Assembly: GCA_001414345.1 (NCBI GenBank)
Contig: LLCB01000123.1
Span: forward strand, 97,803-161,802
Direction: 5' to 3'
Origin: Hymenoscyphus infarciens
Taxonomy: Eukaryota; Ascomycota; Leotiomycetes; Helotiales; Helotiaceae
DNA length: 64,000 nt
Shown one piece after another: positions 38,101 through 49,824 of this stretch. A model generated the notes under the pieces. The model had not been told where the DNA came from. It made no database searches and saw only the letters and a list, made by a program, of their open reading frames with translations. Numbering within the stretch: position 1 is the stretch's first letter; each line of letters starts with the position of its first letter. The position numbers were made by a program, and so were the translations under genes.

Positions 38101-41100
38101 AAGAAGCTAAACGCTCTAACCTAAAACAATCTCTACTTAATCCCTTATATTAACGAGCTCCTTTTTAGGATAAGAATAGCTAAAATCTTTACTAAATTAG
38201 ATATTAGATAAGCTTTCTATTATATTTAAATAGACCTTAAATTAGAAGAGATAACTATGTTTAGAACTAGGTATAATATATATAAATATAAGGTCTTTCC
38301 TTTTAGACTTTATAATAGCTCTACTATCTATTAACGTTATATAAACAACGTCTTAATTAACTATTTAGATAACTTCTATATTACTTACTTAGATAATATT
38401 TTAATTTATTTAGATATTATTAAAGAATATAAGAAATAGGTTAGGAAGGTTCTAAATTAGCTCTAAGAAGTAGGACTTTAGATAGATATTAAGAAAAGCA
38501 AATTTAGTATTACTAGAGTTAAATACTTAGGATTTATCTTAACTATAAAAGGACTTAAAGTTAACTTTAAAAAAGTAGAGCCTTTATAAAACTAGGTCTA
38601 ACCTAATACTATAATAAGTATAAAGTCTTATCTAGGGTTTATAAGATTCTATAAATAATTTATTAAAAGTTATACTAAAATCGCTAAACTCCTAACTACG
38701 ATAATATACTCTATAAAGCTGTTTCTATAGACATCTAAATATAATAAAGCCTTTAAAGTACTAAGAACTAGGCTACTTATTATATAAACCTTATACTACT
38801 TCGACTTTAATTATAATATAAAGGTAGAAATAGACTCCTTAGAAGGAGTAATAGCTAGTATATTCTTATAATAATATAATAGCCTTTAATACTTTATTAG
38901 ATTCTACTTATACGTTCTAGTTAGCTATAAATCGAATTAGAAGATCTATAATAAAGAACTATCTACTATTATAAAAGCTTTTAAGAAATAGCGCCTTAAA
39001 CTTATATTATATTAGAAGTATATTAATATATATTTAAACTATAGATTATTAGAATACTTTATAATAACTAAGCTAATTATAGCTAAGTAAGTCTAATAGA
39101 TAGAGTTTTTATTAGACTTTAACTTTTAGATCTAATTTACGTCTAAGAAGAGTAATTAAAAAGTAGATATATTAACTTAATATAAATAAGACCTAAAAAC
39201 CTATAATTAAGCTAAATTAGATAGCCGCTCTTATACTCTCTTAGGACCTAATTAGTTAGACCTCTAAATTAATACTAAACTTACTTAGATCTTTTTATAA
39301 GAATAGTCTATATCTCTTAATATAATAGATATTATTCTAGAGTTAAGTTTAGATATAATTTAAAAGTTAAAAGAAGATAACCTATACTTCTTTTAGAAAG
39401 AACATTATAAACTTTTAAATAGATACTCTATCTTACTAAATAATTTACTCCTCTTTAAGAATTAACTTTATATTTAAAGGAACACTAAACTCTATATAAA
39501 GCTAATTAAAGAAGTTTATAACTAAGTATCTAATACTTACCTAAGTATAAAAAAGATATACTAGTTATTAGTATAATACTACTACTAGGCTAGAATGTTT
39601 TTAAACTATAAGAGGTACGTAAGGAATTATTAAGCCTATAAATACTCTTATTCTTAATAAACTAAGTAATAAAGCTTTCTTTACCCTTTACCTATACTTA
39701 ACTATCTTATATAATATTTATATATAAACTTTAAATCATTTCTAAAAGATAAACACAGATTTAATACTATATTAGTATTTATTAACTAACTTAGAAAAGA
39801 TTTAGTATTTATACTCTACTACTTAACTATAGACGCTAAAAGCTTAGCTAAACTCTTTATTTAATAGATTTACTATTTCAGTTACTACTCTAAATTAATT
39901 ATATTTAATTAAAGACCTTAATTTATATTATTATTTTAGACTAAATTTTATTAAATAATTAATATTAAGCTTAAGCTTAGTATTACCTACTATAAATAAA
40001 TAAATAGATAGACAAAGATAATAAACTAATATATTAATTAGAGACTAAGGCTCTTTATAACCTACTATTAAGATAACTAGAGTAAATTAATCCCTCTAAT
40101 AGATAGAGTATAAATAACACTTCTATACTTATCTATTAGTATAACCTCTTATTAGCTTAAGTTTAGACTTAACCTAAGGACTTTATAAGACTAGAATATA
40201 CTAAAGACGTCTATTCTCTAAGAACGTCTTAACTATAATAAGGTAGTAAAAGTGGCTTAACGTATATACTCTACTTAGAGAATAGCTAAAGATAATATAG
40301 ATAAGGCCTAGAAAAGAATAAAGGATAATATAAATTAATACTAAAGAGCTATTAACTAAGACGTTAGAGATAAAGTCTACTTATCTACTAAGAATCTTAA
40401 GATAAATCGTCTTAGCTAAAAGCTTACTAAATAGTAGATAGGACCTTTTAAAATACTAGATTATATAAGATACTTCTATAAGCTAAAACTTCTAGAAGGA
40501 TTATTAATTTATAATGTTTTCGCCTCTAATATACTTTTAAAAAACCTAAATACCCTCTTACTAGGATAAGAGGCTTTAAAGCTCCTATTAAATATTATTA
40601 AAAGTATATAAGAATAAGAAGTATAAGAAATACTTAGTAGTAGACTTTTTAGAAGATAGCTATAATATTAAGTAAAATAGGTTAGATATAATTTAGATCC
40701 TACTTAGTATCTTATAAATAATTTTTAAGGTTTACTATATTATTTAAGAGACTTTTATACTAAATATCTAGAAGAGCTAAGACTACTCTAATACCTTTCT
40801 AAATAGCTTAATATATAGGAATTAGATAAGAATTAAGTAAAAGAGTTAATTTATAAAACTCTATTAATACCTTCTAATTCTAGTTACCTTTAATAAAGAA
40901 CTTATAATAAAAACCTAAGATAAAACACTAACTAGTAAGAATATTTAAAGTTAATAAAGTAAAGAACTAAGACTAAGTTACTACTAAAACAGAGCCTACT
41001 AACCCTTTCTAGGCTATAGCCTCTCTTTCCTCTAACTTATTATCCTCCTCTCTACTCTCTTAAGCGTAAAAAGCCTAAATCAGCTCTTCCTTTACTACCT

Positions 41101-42272
41101 CCTTCTTATAAAGACGCTTCTTACTTTAACGACCTCTTATAACTAGCTTTAAAAGAGACGCTTGTAAACTCTTTAGATAGGCCTTAAAGAGGACTTAAAC
41201 CTAGGTTTAGATAGAGGTCCTACTCTCTATAATATAGTATAAGAACTATTAAATATTAGTAACTAAAACCCCTCTAATAAGTAAGAGATACTTATAATAA
41301 CCTTAGTATAAAGTGTTTAAGTCTCTTCTAAAAGAGTAAACTATACCTCTAAACTATTCTTTAGTACCTTTATACTAGTAATAACTAATACCTTATCTAA
41401 AGCCTTAGTAGCTTTCTTAACCTCCCCCTTCTCCTCCTTACCTATAAGCTTACTAAACTCCTTCCTAATAAACTATAGTAACTACCTAAGTTAGAATAGA
41501 TTTAATATATATTTAAGATTAAACTTACTAAGATATACATAGTATTTTACTTTATATAGTACCTATACTTCTTTAACTTTAGCTTCTTAAAAGCGTATAT
41601 ATAATCTCTATTCTAAGATTTTACCTAAAGGTACTAAACGTAGTAGACTTAGTAGATAGCTAGAAGCGTACTAGGAGGATATAGAAGAGGTATTTTACTA
41701 TATTAGATTAGTCTTAAATCAGGTCTAATTAAGAAGGGAAGAACTTACTTTTATATATATATATATATAGTATATATATTCTAAGAGATAAGTTAGTATA
41801 TAAGGATATACCTAATCAGAAGGTATTCTTACTATTTATTATTATTTAGATAAAAAGAAAAGAAGAAGAGAAGTTAGAATCAAGGAAAAGTCGCCTACTA
41901 ATATACTACTTATAACAATAGCTATTGCTTTATAATTATTATTTATTACTTAATAATTACTATTATAATATATAATAATAGTAAGAATATAATAACTTTA
42001 TAGCAGCGTACTGCTTTCTACCCACCAGCTAATTATTAGCTTCTCTTCTATTCGCATTCTATTATTATATAGCATATAGTAGTAAACAAAGAGTAATTAG
42101 CCCTTAAATAATAATACTACTAGATACCGACTCTACCTTAACCACTAGACACTATAATAGTAAGATAAGTTATATTCTTTATAATAAAAAGATAAATAAT
42201 ACTCTAATCAACCTAATACTATGTCGATCGCTAACTAAAGACTTAAGATAAGTCTTTTTAAAAGAGAGGAGA

Positions 42273-42749
42273 TATAATAGTATACTATCCTAGATTATTA
42301 TATAACAGTACTATCTTAAATTGTCGATATTCGTAAAACTGTCAATACCTCTAAGTAGTACTAATACCTCTAATACCTTTAGAGCCGAGATTACGAATAA
42401 CCGATACTTATATAAGCGAAGTGCTAAAGGTATTAATATCTAACATTTATATATAAAAGGGATTAAGGTTTAGATATTATATGTTTAGCTTTTCAAAGGA
42501 TTAGAGGTTATATATTTAGCTTTTCAGCTCTTATTATTTAGTATTAGCTATATTAGACAGAGCTCGGTTATTATTATTATTAGAACTTAGAAGCTTCTGA
42601 TCTTCTTATATATAGACGTTTATATTCGGTATAGTAGAGAGACAGTTATTATTTTCTTCTATATTAGTGCCTAGCATCTATATACGTCATTCTACTATAC
42701 GCACTCCTATATACCTCTACTATAGTTGTATATATTTCGTGCTATTATA
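42273..42749 (+). repeat. 3' LTR of the Gypsy element
   Basis: Matches the 5' LTR over its full 477 bp with scattered transitions; ends CTATTATA where the 5' LTR has CTATTACA, a C-to-T change. Confidence 0.9.
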
Positions 42750-42778
42750 ATAAATACTATCTTTTTAATTATTAAAGA

Positions 42779-43138
42779 TAGAAATACTACTCTTATACTA
42801 TTTATTTATTTTATACACTCTTAGTACGTTTTTTAGTATATTTGTTATTTATTTAATATAAGTAAAATAGTAGTATATCGCTTAAAAATAGTAAATAGTA
42901 ACTAAGTATATATAGAATTAAAGACCTTTTCTAAGTAAAGACGTTTCTAAAAATAATACTAAAATAAGTGTATTATTACTCTTAAAGTATATATAATAGA
43001 CTACTAAAAACTAATACCTCGTGTCTTATACTAATAGAAATACTATCTATTTCAGATATAAATACTACTACTTCTATTTTATTATTTTAGTACTAAAATT
43101 ACTACTAAATGAATAAATAGTATAAGAGTAGTATTTCT
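42779..43138. mobile_element. 360-bp MITE, uninterrupted copy
   Basis: Starts AGAAATACTACTCTTATACT and ends with the exact inverse, AGTATAAGAGTAGTATTTCT, giving terminal inverted repeats of at least 27 bp. It encodes nothing. It is the pre-insertion (empty) form of the MITE that hosts the Copia element. Confidence 0.8.
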
Positions 43139-44155
43139 ATTAGAACTAGAATAGGAGTAGCTAGGAAAGTTCTAAAAATAGAATAGAAGTAGCTAGGTAG
43201 ATAAAAAAAAGAAGGCTAGGCTAGAGTAGGATTAGAAAAGCAACTTCTAATTAGAACCTAGACTTTCTTTTCTACCTACTTTCTAGATATTAAGTAAAGT
43301 TAGAGCCGCCTTCTAAGCTTAAAGTAAGATTAACTAGTCTAACTCTTCCTATTCTAGCCTCTCTATTTAGTAAGAAAAGGTAAGTAAGTACTATAGAATA
43401 GAAGTAGCTAGGAAAGCTAGAATTTAAGAATAGAAGAAGACGGGATAGCTTTAAAATAGAGGTAGAAGAGAAAAGAAGTATTAAGGTAGAATAGGATAAT
43501 AGATTAGATAGGGAAACTTAAAACACTACTAAGTATAGAGAGTAAGAGAGAGGAGAAGAAGAGAGAGAGAGAATTTAAATTAGAAATTATTCTCTTTTAT
43601 ACTTATAGAAAGTAATATTTTACGATTTACGATTTGCGATTTCCTATTTACGATTTAGTTAATCCGACTTTTTAGTATATTTAAGATACTCTAATACTCT
43701 AACACTCTAATACTCTAACTAATACTCTAACACTCTAACTAATCCTTCTATACTCTAACACTCTAATACTCTAACTAACACTCTAACTAATCCTCCTATA
43801 CTCTAATCTACTAACACTCTAACACTCCAAAGAAAAATCAAGACTAAGCAAGGTAATAAGAAGGACTCTAAATTCTAATTTACAGAGTACTAGTAGTTAG
43901 TCTATCTACTCTACTAAAACCTAGTATCTACTAAAACTTAATATTCTACTAAAACTTAGTATTCTACTAAAACTTAGTATTCTACTAAAACTTACTATTC
44001 TATCTTCACGTTAGATTAATCTTTACTCGTAAAGATATTATTATAAGATATTATAAGATATTATAAGATATTATAGTATAATTCCTATTCTGTAGTTTCT
44101 ATACTATACTGTTAATAGTATTTTATATATAAATATTTAATTTAATAGTGTTTAT
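43139..44155. repeat. AT-rich island end with minisatellites
   Basis: A minisatellite of ACTCTAATACTCTAAC-type units runs at 43686-43822. An 18-bp repeat (TATTCTACTAAAACTTAG) runs at about 43915-44000, and an ATTATAAGAT repeat at about 44036-44075. The purine-rich stretch 43140-43560 has AGTAGCTAGG repeats. There is no coding content. Confidence 0.65.
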
Positions 44156-44176
44156 GCTTCTAAGGGGATTGAAATA

Positions 44177-44250
44177 GTTACTCGGAGCTTACTTGGGGCG
44201 TACTTGTGACCAAGTTACTCGGAGCTTACTTGCGGCGTACTTGTGACCAA
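44177..44250. repeat. 37-bp tandem duplication at the island edge
   Basis: 44177-44213 and 44214-44250 are adjacent copies starting GTTACTCGGAGCTTACTTG, differing at one base. They mark the switch from AT-rich to balanced composition. Confidence 0.85.
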
Positions 44251-44469
44251 ACTAGTTAGCATTCTGGCGGCAGACGTCTCCCAACCTCATACTGCGATTT
44301 GGCCATGTTTACAAACGAAGTAGCCGTCGAAGTTTATCATCGAGGACAAGTCAATTAAAGGATCAAGGTAATTATTCATTTCTACCTATTTATTCTGTTT
44401 GTTCATTATCCCCCATAAGACATCGCTCGCTAACAAGACACAACACAACCATAGTGTTAATACACCCTC

Positions 44470-45946
44470 CTAAGCAAGTGGTGCGCAAGAAAATGGGCTA
44501 CGAACAGTCCCCTTCGCGTAGCCCTGTCTAATACCAACAACAGCCGCGTATGTCCCCGCGACCAAGACGACCATTCCAATGATGAAGACAATTCCATTGA
44601 CGATACTCAGGAACAAGTTATCCTTGGCGTACCATTTACCCTTCTTGATGAGCATGAACCACATCATGGCCGGGAAGTAAAAGGTAAATCCCGAGATGAA
44701 CAGGGCGGACATGATCGACAAGAGATCAGAGAAGAATGGAATGGCCTCGGCGATGAGCCATGCGACGAGAGTGATGACAACGAGTAAGCAGATCCATGAA
44801 ATCCAGCCCTGTCTGGTTTGAGTAACAAATCGGTGCACGGAAGCCTTGTAATAACGTCCGTGGATGTATCGCGCCACGACGGTTCCATTGATGGAGCCGG
44901 AAATGAAGATGACGGGAAGAGCGACTCCAAAGGCGACCCTTGCCATCAAGGGTCCTGCGGAAAGGAGAGCCGGGGATTTGACACCTTGGCCAACAAAGGC
45001 GTAGATCAAGGATCCCGTCAGCGTATAGATGAAGATTTCAAGCAAACCCAACGCCCAGATGGACTTGACAAAATCCTTTGGTTCTGCACAAAGTTAGCTC
45101 AATTCGTAATTGCTTGTTTGAGGTGAACTTACTGTGCATCTCATCCATAAAGGAAAACTGGCAGACGGCAAAAGAGTAGGCGAAAACGATGTTGGTGACG
45201 GAGTTGAAGGCGTCTGAGAAAGTGATATTCTCCTTGGGCCAAGCTGACCAATTGACCGCTGACAGTCCACCAGGAGCCTTGCCAGCCACAACTGCGGTGG
45301 AAATGATGGTGATGCCGATTGCCAGCATGACGGATACGAAATCGATGTATCCCAAGATAGCCACCTCAGAGAACGAGGGAGGGATTGCGACGAGAAAGAG
45401 TATGATGGCGGAGATGAAGGCAAAAGCAAGCGAGCAGATAGCATTGTGGCTCAAGTTCCCAAAAGCGATCGCTCCCGTCAAGCAATGGGATCCGACCAGG
45501 AAAATCAGTTGCAGAGCAAACATTGCACCAATCAACTCGTATCCAAATCTTCCCATCATCAGTCTGCCGGCGTCGGCATAATGAGCGACTTCAGGAAACT
45601 TCAATTTGACTTGTCCGACCACATAACTGGTATAGATGGCGACCAAACCGAGTCCAACGGTGAGGATGACACCTGCCACCATGCCAAGGGTCGCATAGGC
45701 ACCGGGGATGGAGAGGGCACCGAGAGCAATCGCTTCGACCAGCAACACCACCGTCAGTCGCTTCCAGCCCAGACGCTTGAAGTGCTGCTGTCCCTGGGCC
45801 TCCAGCAATTCGGCCTCCCCCACGATTTCATCCTTGGCGTTTTGCGAGTTGTAGTCACGCGTCGAGGTTTTGCCGTCCAGTGAGGACTTTGGATCTTTGT
45901 CAGCCGGTGGAGCAGCCGTGATGCCCTTTTCTGAGAAGTCTGACAT
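44470..45946 (-). CDS. Neutral/aromatic amino-acid permease, AAAP family (Mtr-like)
   Basis: Exon 1 is 45946-45133, intron 45132-45084 (49 bp, GTAAGT...GCAG), exon 2 45083-44470. The product is 475 residues, the usual size for fungal amino-acid/auxin permeases. A polar N-terminus of about 80 residues (from MSDFSEKGITAAP) is followed by about 11 transmembrane helices. These start with LTVVLLVEAIALGALSIPGA, the conserved first helix with the Gly-Ala-Leu-Ser-x-Pro motif. The family imports amino acids with protons at the plasma membrane. An upstream in-frame ATG at 46099 would add 51 residues encoded by GC-rich leader sequence. I prefer 45946 because the hydrophilic tail then has the normal length. 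The frame is intact. Confidence 0.9.
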
Positions 45947-47224
45947 TTGGCGCGGAGTCTGAGGACTCAGGAGGGAGAATCCGGGATACCTTTGGGGAGG
46001 GGGACCGGGTGGAGGAAGCTCGAGAGTCGAAAGTTGATTGGAGCTTTGCGGGGGGTCGGATGTTGAGCAGGTCTGAAGGGGGAAGGGTGCGTGCTGCAAG
46101 ACAACAATGCGGTGCAGTGCGGTGCAGTACGGTGCAGTGCGGTGCGGTGCTTGAGGGAGGAGGAGGAAGGATGAGGGGGGTGAGCAGAGATTTTAACTTG
46201 TTATGAAAGTAGTACCGTACCTAGTACCTAATAGAGCCGAGAATGATACGAAGGATGCATTACTGTCCAGTCTGTGTAAGGCAATCAATCAATCAATTGC
46301 ATTTGGGTGGAGGAGCTGGGCTGGGAGCCGTCCAAAGTGTGGACTGTCGACGATTCGGAGATTCGGGAAGAAGGGAGCGCTTTCCTTGCTTTGGTTCTTG
46401 GGAAGGGAAGGAGCACCCCATGTTTTCCCTTGAAGCTTTGCTTTGCTTCGCTTTGCTTTGCTTTACCTTTACTTCGCTTTACCTTTACTTCATGTGAGAG
46501 ATCTTCAGCCGCGAAGATGAGGCGGTCACTTGGTGGAGCTTGTTGGTTCATGACGTTGTCTCGAGTTGGTCGCTCCTGCTACTTCTACACGTGCGTTTCT
46601 GGCCACCAACTCCAACTCCAACTCCAACTCCAACCCAGTTCAACCAACTTAGAAGTCGCACTTTGCATCAGGAACTGGCAAAGTCGTGACCTGCTTCGCT
46701 GAATCTCGAAAATGGCAGGATTCCTGGATTCCTAGGAAAATGTGGTGGGTTGCGACTCGCGAGAGTCAGTACTATGGGTCTCTGACGCGCTACCTTGTTT
46801 CTTTTACCTCATCTCACCGATTATTGTGGCTCTAACAGCCATACCATCGAGTCAGGATTTTCTGTCCATGCGAACATGGCCTGCCTAGGCGCGAGGCGAA
46901 GACACATAAATACCAACGCGGGGGCGACGCGAGAAATGATGATGGAAAGTTGTGTCCAGATTCCAACGCAAGTTGACCAAAGAACTCGAGGTCGTCGAGG
47001 AAGCTGGTGAGGTGTCGTCGGGATCAAAGTCAAAATCGGCATCGCACCCCTGACCCATGCACCAGCCATGCCCTGAGGCTCTTTCACGGGGCTGCAGCAT
47101 CCCGCAAAGTGCCGGACTTGGCGACGGGATCTCCACAATATTAAGCATTTTTCCAGCCACCTACATTTCAGCCCTTGCCGAGTATGATAAGTAAACGTAT
47201 GCACCAGATACATTGATAACGATG
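45947..47224. other. Promoter/intergenic region of the permease, with simple repeats
   Basis: Minus-strand promoter side of the permease. GCGGTGCAGT-type repeats lie at about 46107-46160. CTTTGCTTTGCTTTACC-type repeats lie at about 46434-46495, and a (CCAACT)n run at about 46605-46635. Several overlapping frames at 46200-47210 exist on both strands, but none shows a domain and they owe their length to the simple repeats. TATA-type spacing is not evident. Confidence 0.5.
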
Positions 47225-48031
47225 TTCAATATACGCGCGAACCCATTTTGGAATCTTTTAGCAGAGGTTGTCATGTTTTCGAAAATAGAGCATTATCTGA
47301 TGAGTTTGGTTTACTTTGTCCTTGAAACTGTTTAACAGAAGAATAAACTTCTAGTTAAACGTAGAAGATACGTCTGAAATTCCTTATTAGGTATTTAAAA
47401 CTCCTTTAAAGTCTCCGTATAACTTAATAATTACCCGGGAGCTATAACTTCTAAGCCTATGACGTGAGAAGGCTTAGAAGAGATAAGATTAGATAACTAA
47501 TAACGGAATTAGCTTAGACTAACTAAGAATACTTTACTTATAATCAATTTTATATAACTAAGTTCCAGGTTCTATAATCTTAAAAGAAGCTATATAACAT
47601 ATATAATTTTATTCAAGGCTTAGACTAGAGTATATACTCGCTTAAACAGTAGAATCTACTATAATATAGAACGTATTTATAATACTATTTAAATATTTCC
47701 CAACTATTTATCTTCGTTCTAATTTAGCTCTTCTACCGCTCGTCGGTGTCTATAGATTAGATGGAAATAAACTAACTAGATATAGATAGTTATGAACCTT
47801 ATAAACTACTACGAGTAAAATACTAAAATAAACGACGATACTTTCTCAAAAATAGAAATAACTTAACTTAATAACTGAAGTCTTTAATAAAACAATAGTA
47901 GAATTTAATAGAAGGCAAAGAATATATTTATTCAAAGATACTAGGTAATTAAACGCTATATAGCGCACTTAAATAATCTCTCAAACCCCGCTTGAATCTA
48001 CTCTCTGTGCTCCTTTAGCACAAAAGATGTC
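47225..48031. other. AT-rich, RIP-like patch
   Basis: A decayed element with no frame left. An 11-bp inverted repeat CTTCTAAGCCT...AGGCTTAGAAG (47448-47458 and 47470-47480) could form a hairpin. Confidence 0.5.
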
Positions 48032-48150
48032 ACATACGACCATAGACTAAGGAGAATTGGGCATCCCGTCCGCTCTGCCATACACAAGCCTTAGATCGGC
48101 AGATTAGTAGTTGGGTGGGTGACCACCAGCGAATACCTGCTGTTGTATGT
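48032..48150 (+). rRNA. 5S ribosomal RNA
   Basis: 119 nt beginning ACATACGACCATAG and ending CTGTTGTATGT, with the near-invariant core TAGTAGTTGGGTGGGTGACC followed by ACCAGCGAAT. The 5' and 3' ends pair (ACATACGAC with GTTGTATGT). Helix II pairs CTAAGG (about 48046) with CCTTAG (about 48087), and GCAG pairs with CTGC in helix IV. The folding is therefore preserved although these arms differ from the usual fungal sequence. Fungal 5S genes are often dispersed singly and transcribed by RNA polymerase III from internal elements, as fits this lone copy. It lies between two AT-rich patches. Confidence 0.9.
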
Positions 48151-48154
48151 TTTT
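48150..48154 (+). terminator. Pol III T-run after the 5S gene
   Basis: A run of T directly after the mature 3' end (TGTTTTTGTC), the usual RNA polymerase III stop signal. Confidence 0.6.
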
Positions 48155-49824
48155 GTCTAATCCATTTTTGTCCTTTTTCGTTTTTGCTAGTTTAAGAGTC
48201 ATTATCACCGAATACGACATAGCTAGGTACAATGTACAACCCAACCCCATTTTATGAAAGAGGACTGTGTTTTGCGTTTTGAAAAAATCTAGAAGTCGAA
48301 ATTTTCATTTTCATAATACTACTTATAGAGTAGGAAGTCTAGATAAGATGTTATATTATATCTTATCTTCCTCTTTTAAACGTTAGATATGCCGTGCGTT
48401 TAAGAGATAGATAAGAGAAAGAGCGACTTTGAGTTTTTTCTTATATAGAGGTTAAGACTTATTCAAGACTAGAACCACTTCTACTCGTAGAAGTAGTCTA
48501 GCTAGCGATTTTTCTTAAGATAGAGATAGAGATAGAATCTATAAGATATAAGACTTAGATATAGCGTAGGCTATAGTAGAGTAGAGTTTAAATTAGTCCT
48601 ACGTAAGATAGAGTTTATAGAGAAGTAAGTAAACTCTTATTCTTTACTTACTTATTAGCTTACTATTTTAATAGATAGGAATTCTAATAAAATCGAGATA
48701 TTTCTATAAATAAAAAAAAGAAAGGAAAAGAAAAGAAAAGAAAAGAAAGGAAAAGAAAAGAAAAGAAAAGAAAAGAAAGGAAAAAGGCTATAAATATATA
48801 CTATTAGTAGATAGTCTATTAGAATAGAGAAAGCGATATATATATATACTTTCTTTAGATCTATTTAGTACGTATATAATTTGATTTATATATATACGAG
48901 TTATATACGAGCGTAGAGTCGAAAGATACTCGTATATATCTCTTTATTTTATAAGTTTAGCCTTGAATATATTCTATATTATTTAGCTCGTATATATATT
49001 TTAGTATATCTTTCGTTAACTCTAGTAGTTATAGTAGTAATAGTAGTATAGAAGAAAAGATATATATATAAGTTAAAGATTAAGAGATTAAAAGAGTATA
49101 TTATTTAATTTTAGTAGAGTATAAAGAATATATAAGCAAAAGTATATACTATAATATCTGCTAGCTAAACGTTAGTATATATTATAATATATATATATTA
49201 TATATCTATGTATATTATTCTTAGTAGTATATATATTAAAAAAGGACTAATATATACGAGCTAAACAGGCTCTTAGATCTACCTATTATTAGTTAGTTAT
49301 ACAGAGGAGCAATGGTCAGTTGCGTGACAATAATCGCGGGGTTTTTTTACTCTCTTAAGTTAGATACTATTACTTTAAGAAGTTCGCTTCATTCTTAGAA
49401 TAAACTTATCGCAGTTTTAAATTGCACGAAAATGACAGCAATTGAACTTTATATGAACATTCAGTCAGTGAATTGGCTTTCTCCGCCTCTTAGTACTATC
49501 TGGATATTTTCCTTCCGCTTAGGTGAACTCCGTGTTTTTCTACTTATAAGTATATAATAAGCAACGCTAGTTATAAATGACTTATTTATTAAATAAAAGA
49601 GGGATAAGTACTACTAGAACACGGTCTATGATTCATTTTAGTGTTTTATTTACTAAATATTTATTAATTTGTTAACAAGGGTTTACTTAGCCTATCCTAG
49701 CCTAACTTCCAGGCTAGGCTAGGATGGGAAACCAAAAACACTACATTCAGTTCTCTTTTTTAGGAGGACATTAGACTCATGTCTCGGTTTTCTGCAAAGA
49801 CCACCTCGTTTGATATCCTTTGGC
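48155..49824. other. AT-rich patch with an AAAAG microsatellite
   Basis: No gene. An (AAAAG)n run occupies about 48712-48785. AT-rich DNA with many TATATA runs continues to about 49300. At about 49689-49720, CCTAGCCTAACTTCCAGGCT(AGG) forms an inverted repeat built on AGCCTAGCCT that could mark a transposon end. The right part (49720-49824) is the 3' flank of the SET gene. Confidence 0.5.

Larger units (their letters stand above)
34693..42749 (+). mobile_element. Full-length Gypsy chromovirus, RIP-degraded
   Basis: LTRs of 477 bp each at 34693-35169 and 42273-42749, with the target duplication ATAAA on both sides (34688-34692, 42750-42754). Internal order on the plus strand is as follows. Gag lies at about 35500-36800. 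The protease box LVDIRVNKYLFL is at about 37078-37115. Reverse transcriptase lies at about 37950-38650 with YLDNILIY at about 38388-38412 (the usual Asp-Asp has become Asp-Asn, a G-to-A change). RNase H follows at about 38820 (VEIDSLEGVIA). Integrase lies at about 39540-40250. A C-terminal VRDKVYLSTKNLKINRLS module is at about 40365, and a chromodomain at about 40630-40780. Stops are frequent throughout, and C-to-T/G-to-A changes explain most. Confidence 0.9.

Noticed and set aside
42100..42170. Minus-strand TCTAGTGGTTAAGG resembling a tRNA A-box
   Set aside because: No B-box or acceptor stem pairing; it lies inside the Gypsy internal region.
17601..44155. CRISPR-like spaced repeats
   Set aside because: Repeats are transposons and minisatellites; no regular spacer array, and the organism is a eukaryote.
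46200..47213. Several overlapping open frames on both strands
   Set aside because: Length is due to simple repeats and GC-rich promoter DNA; no domain in any frame.
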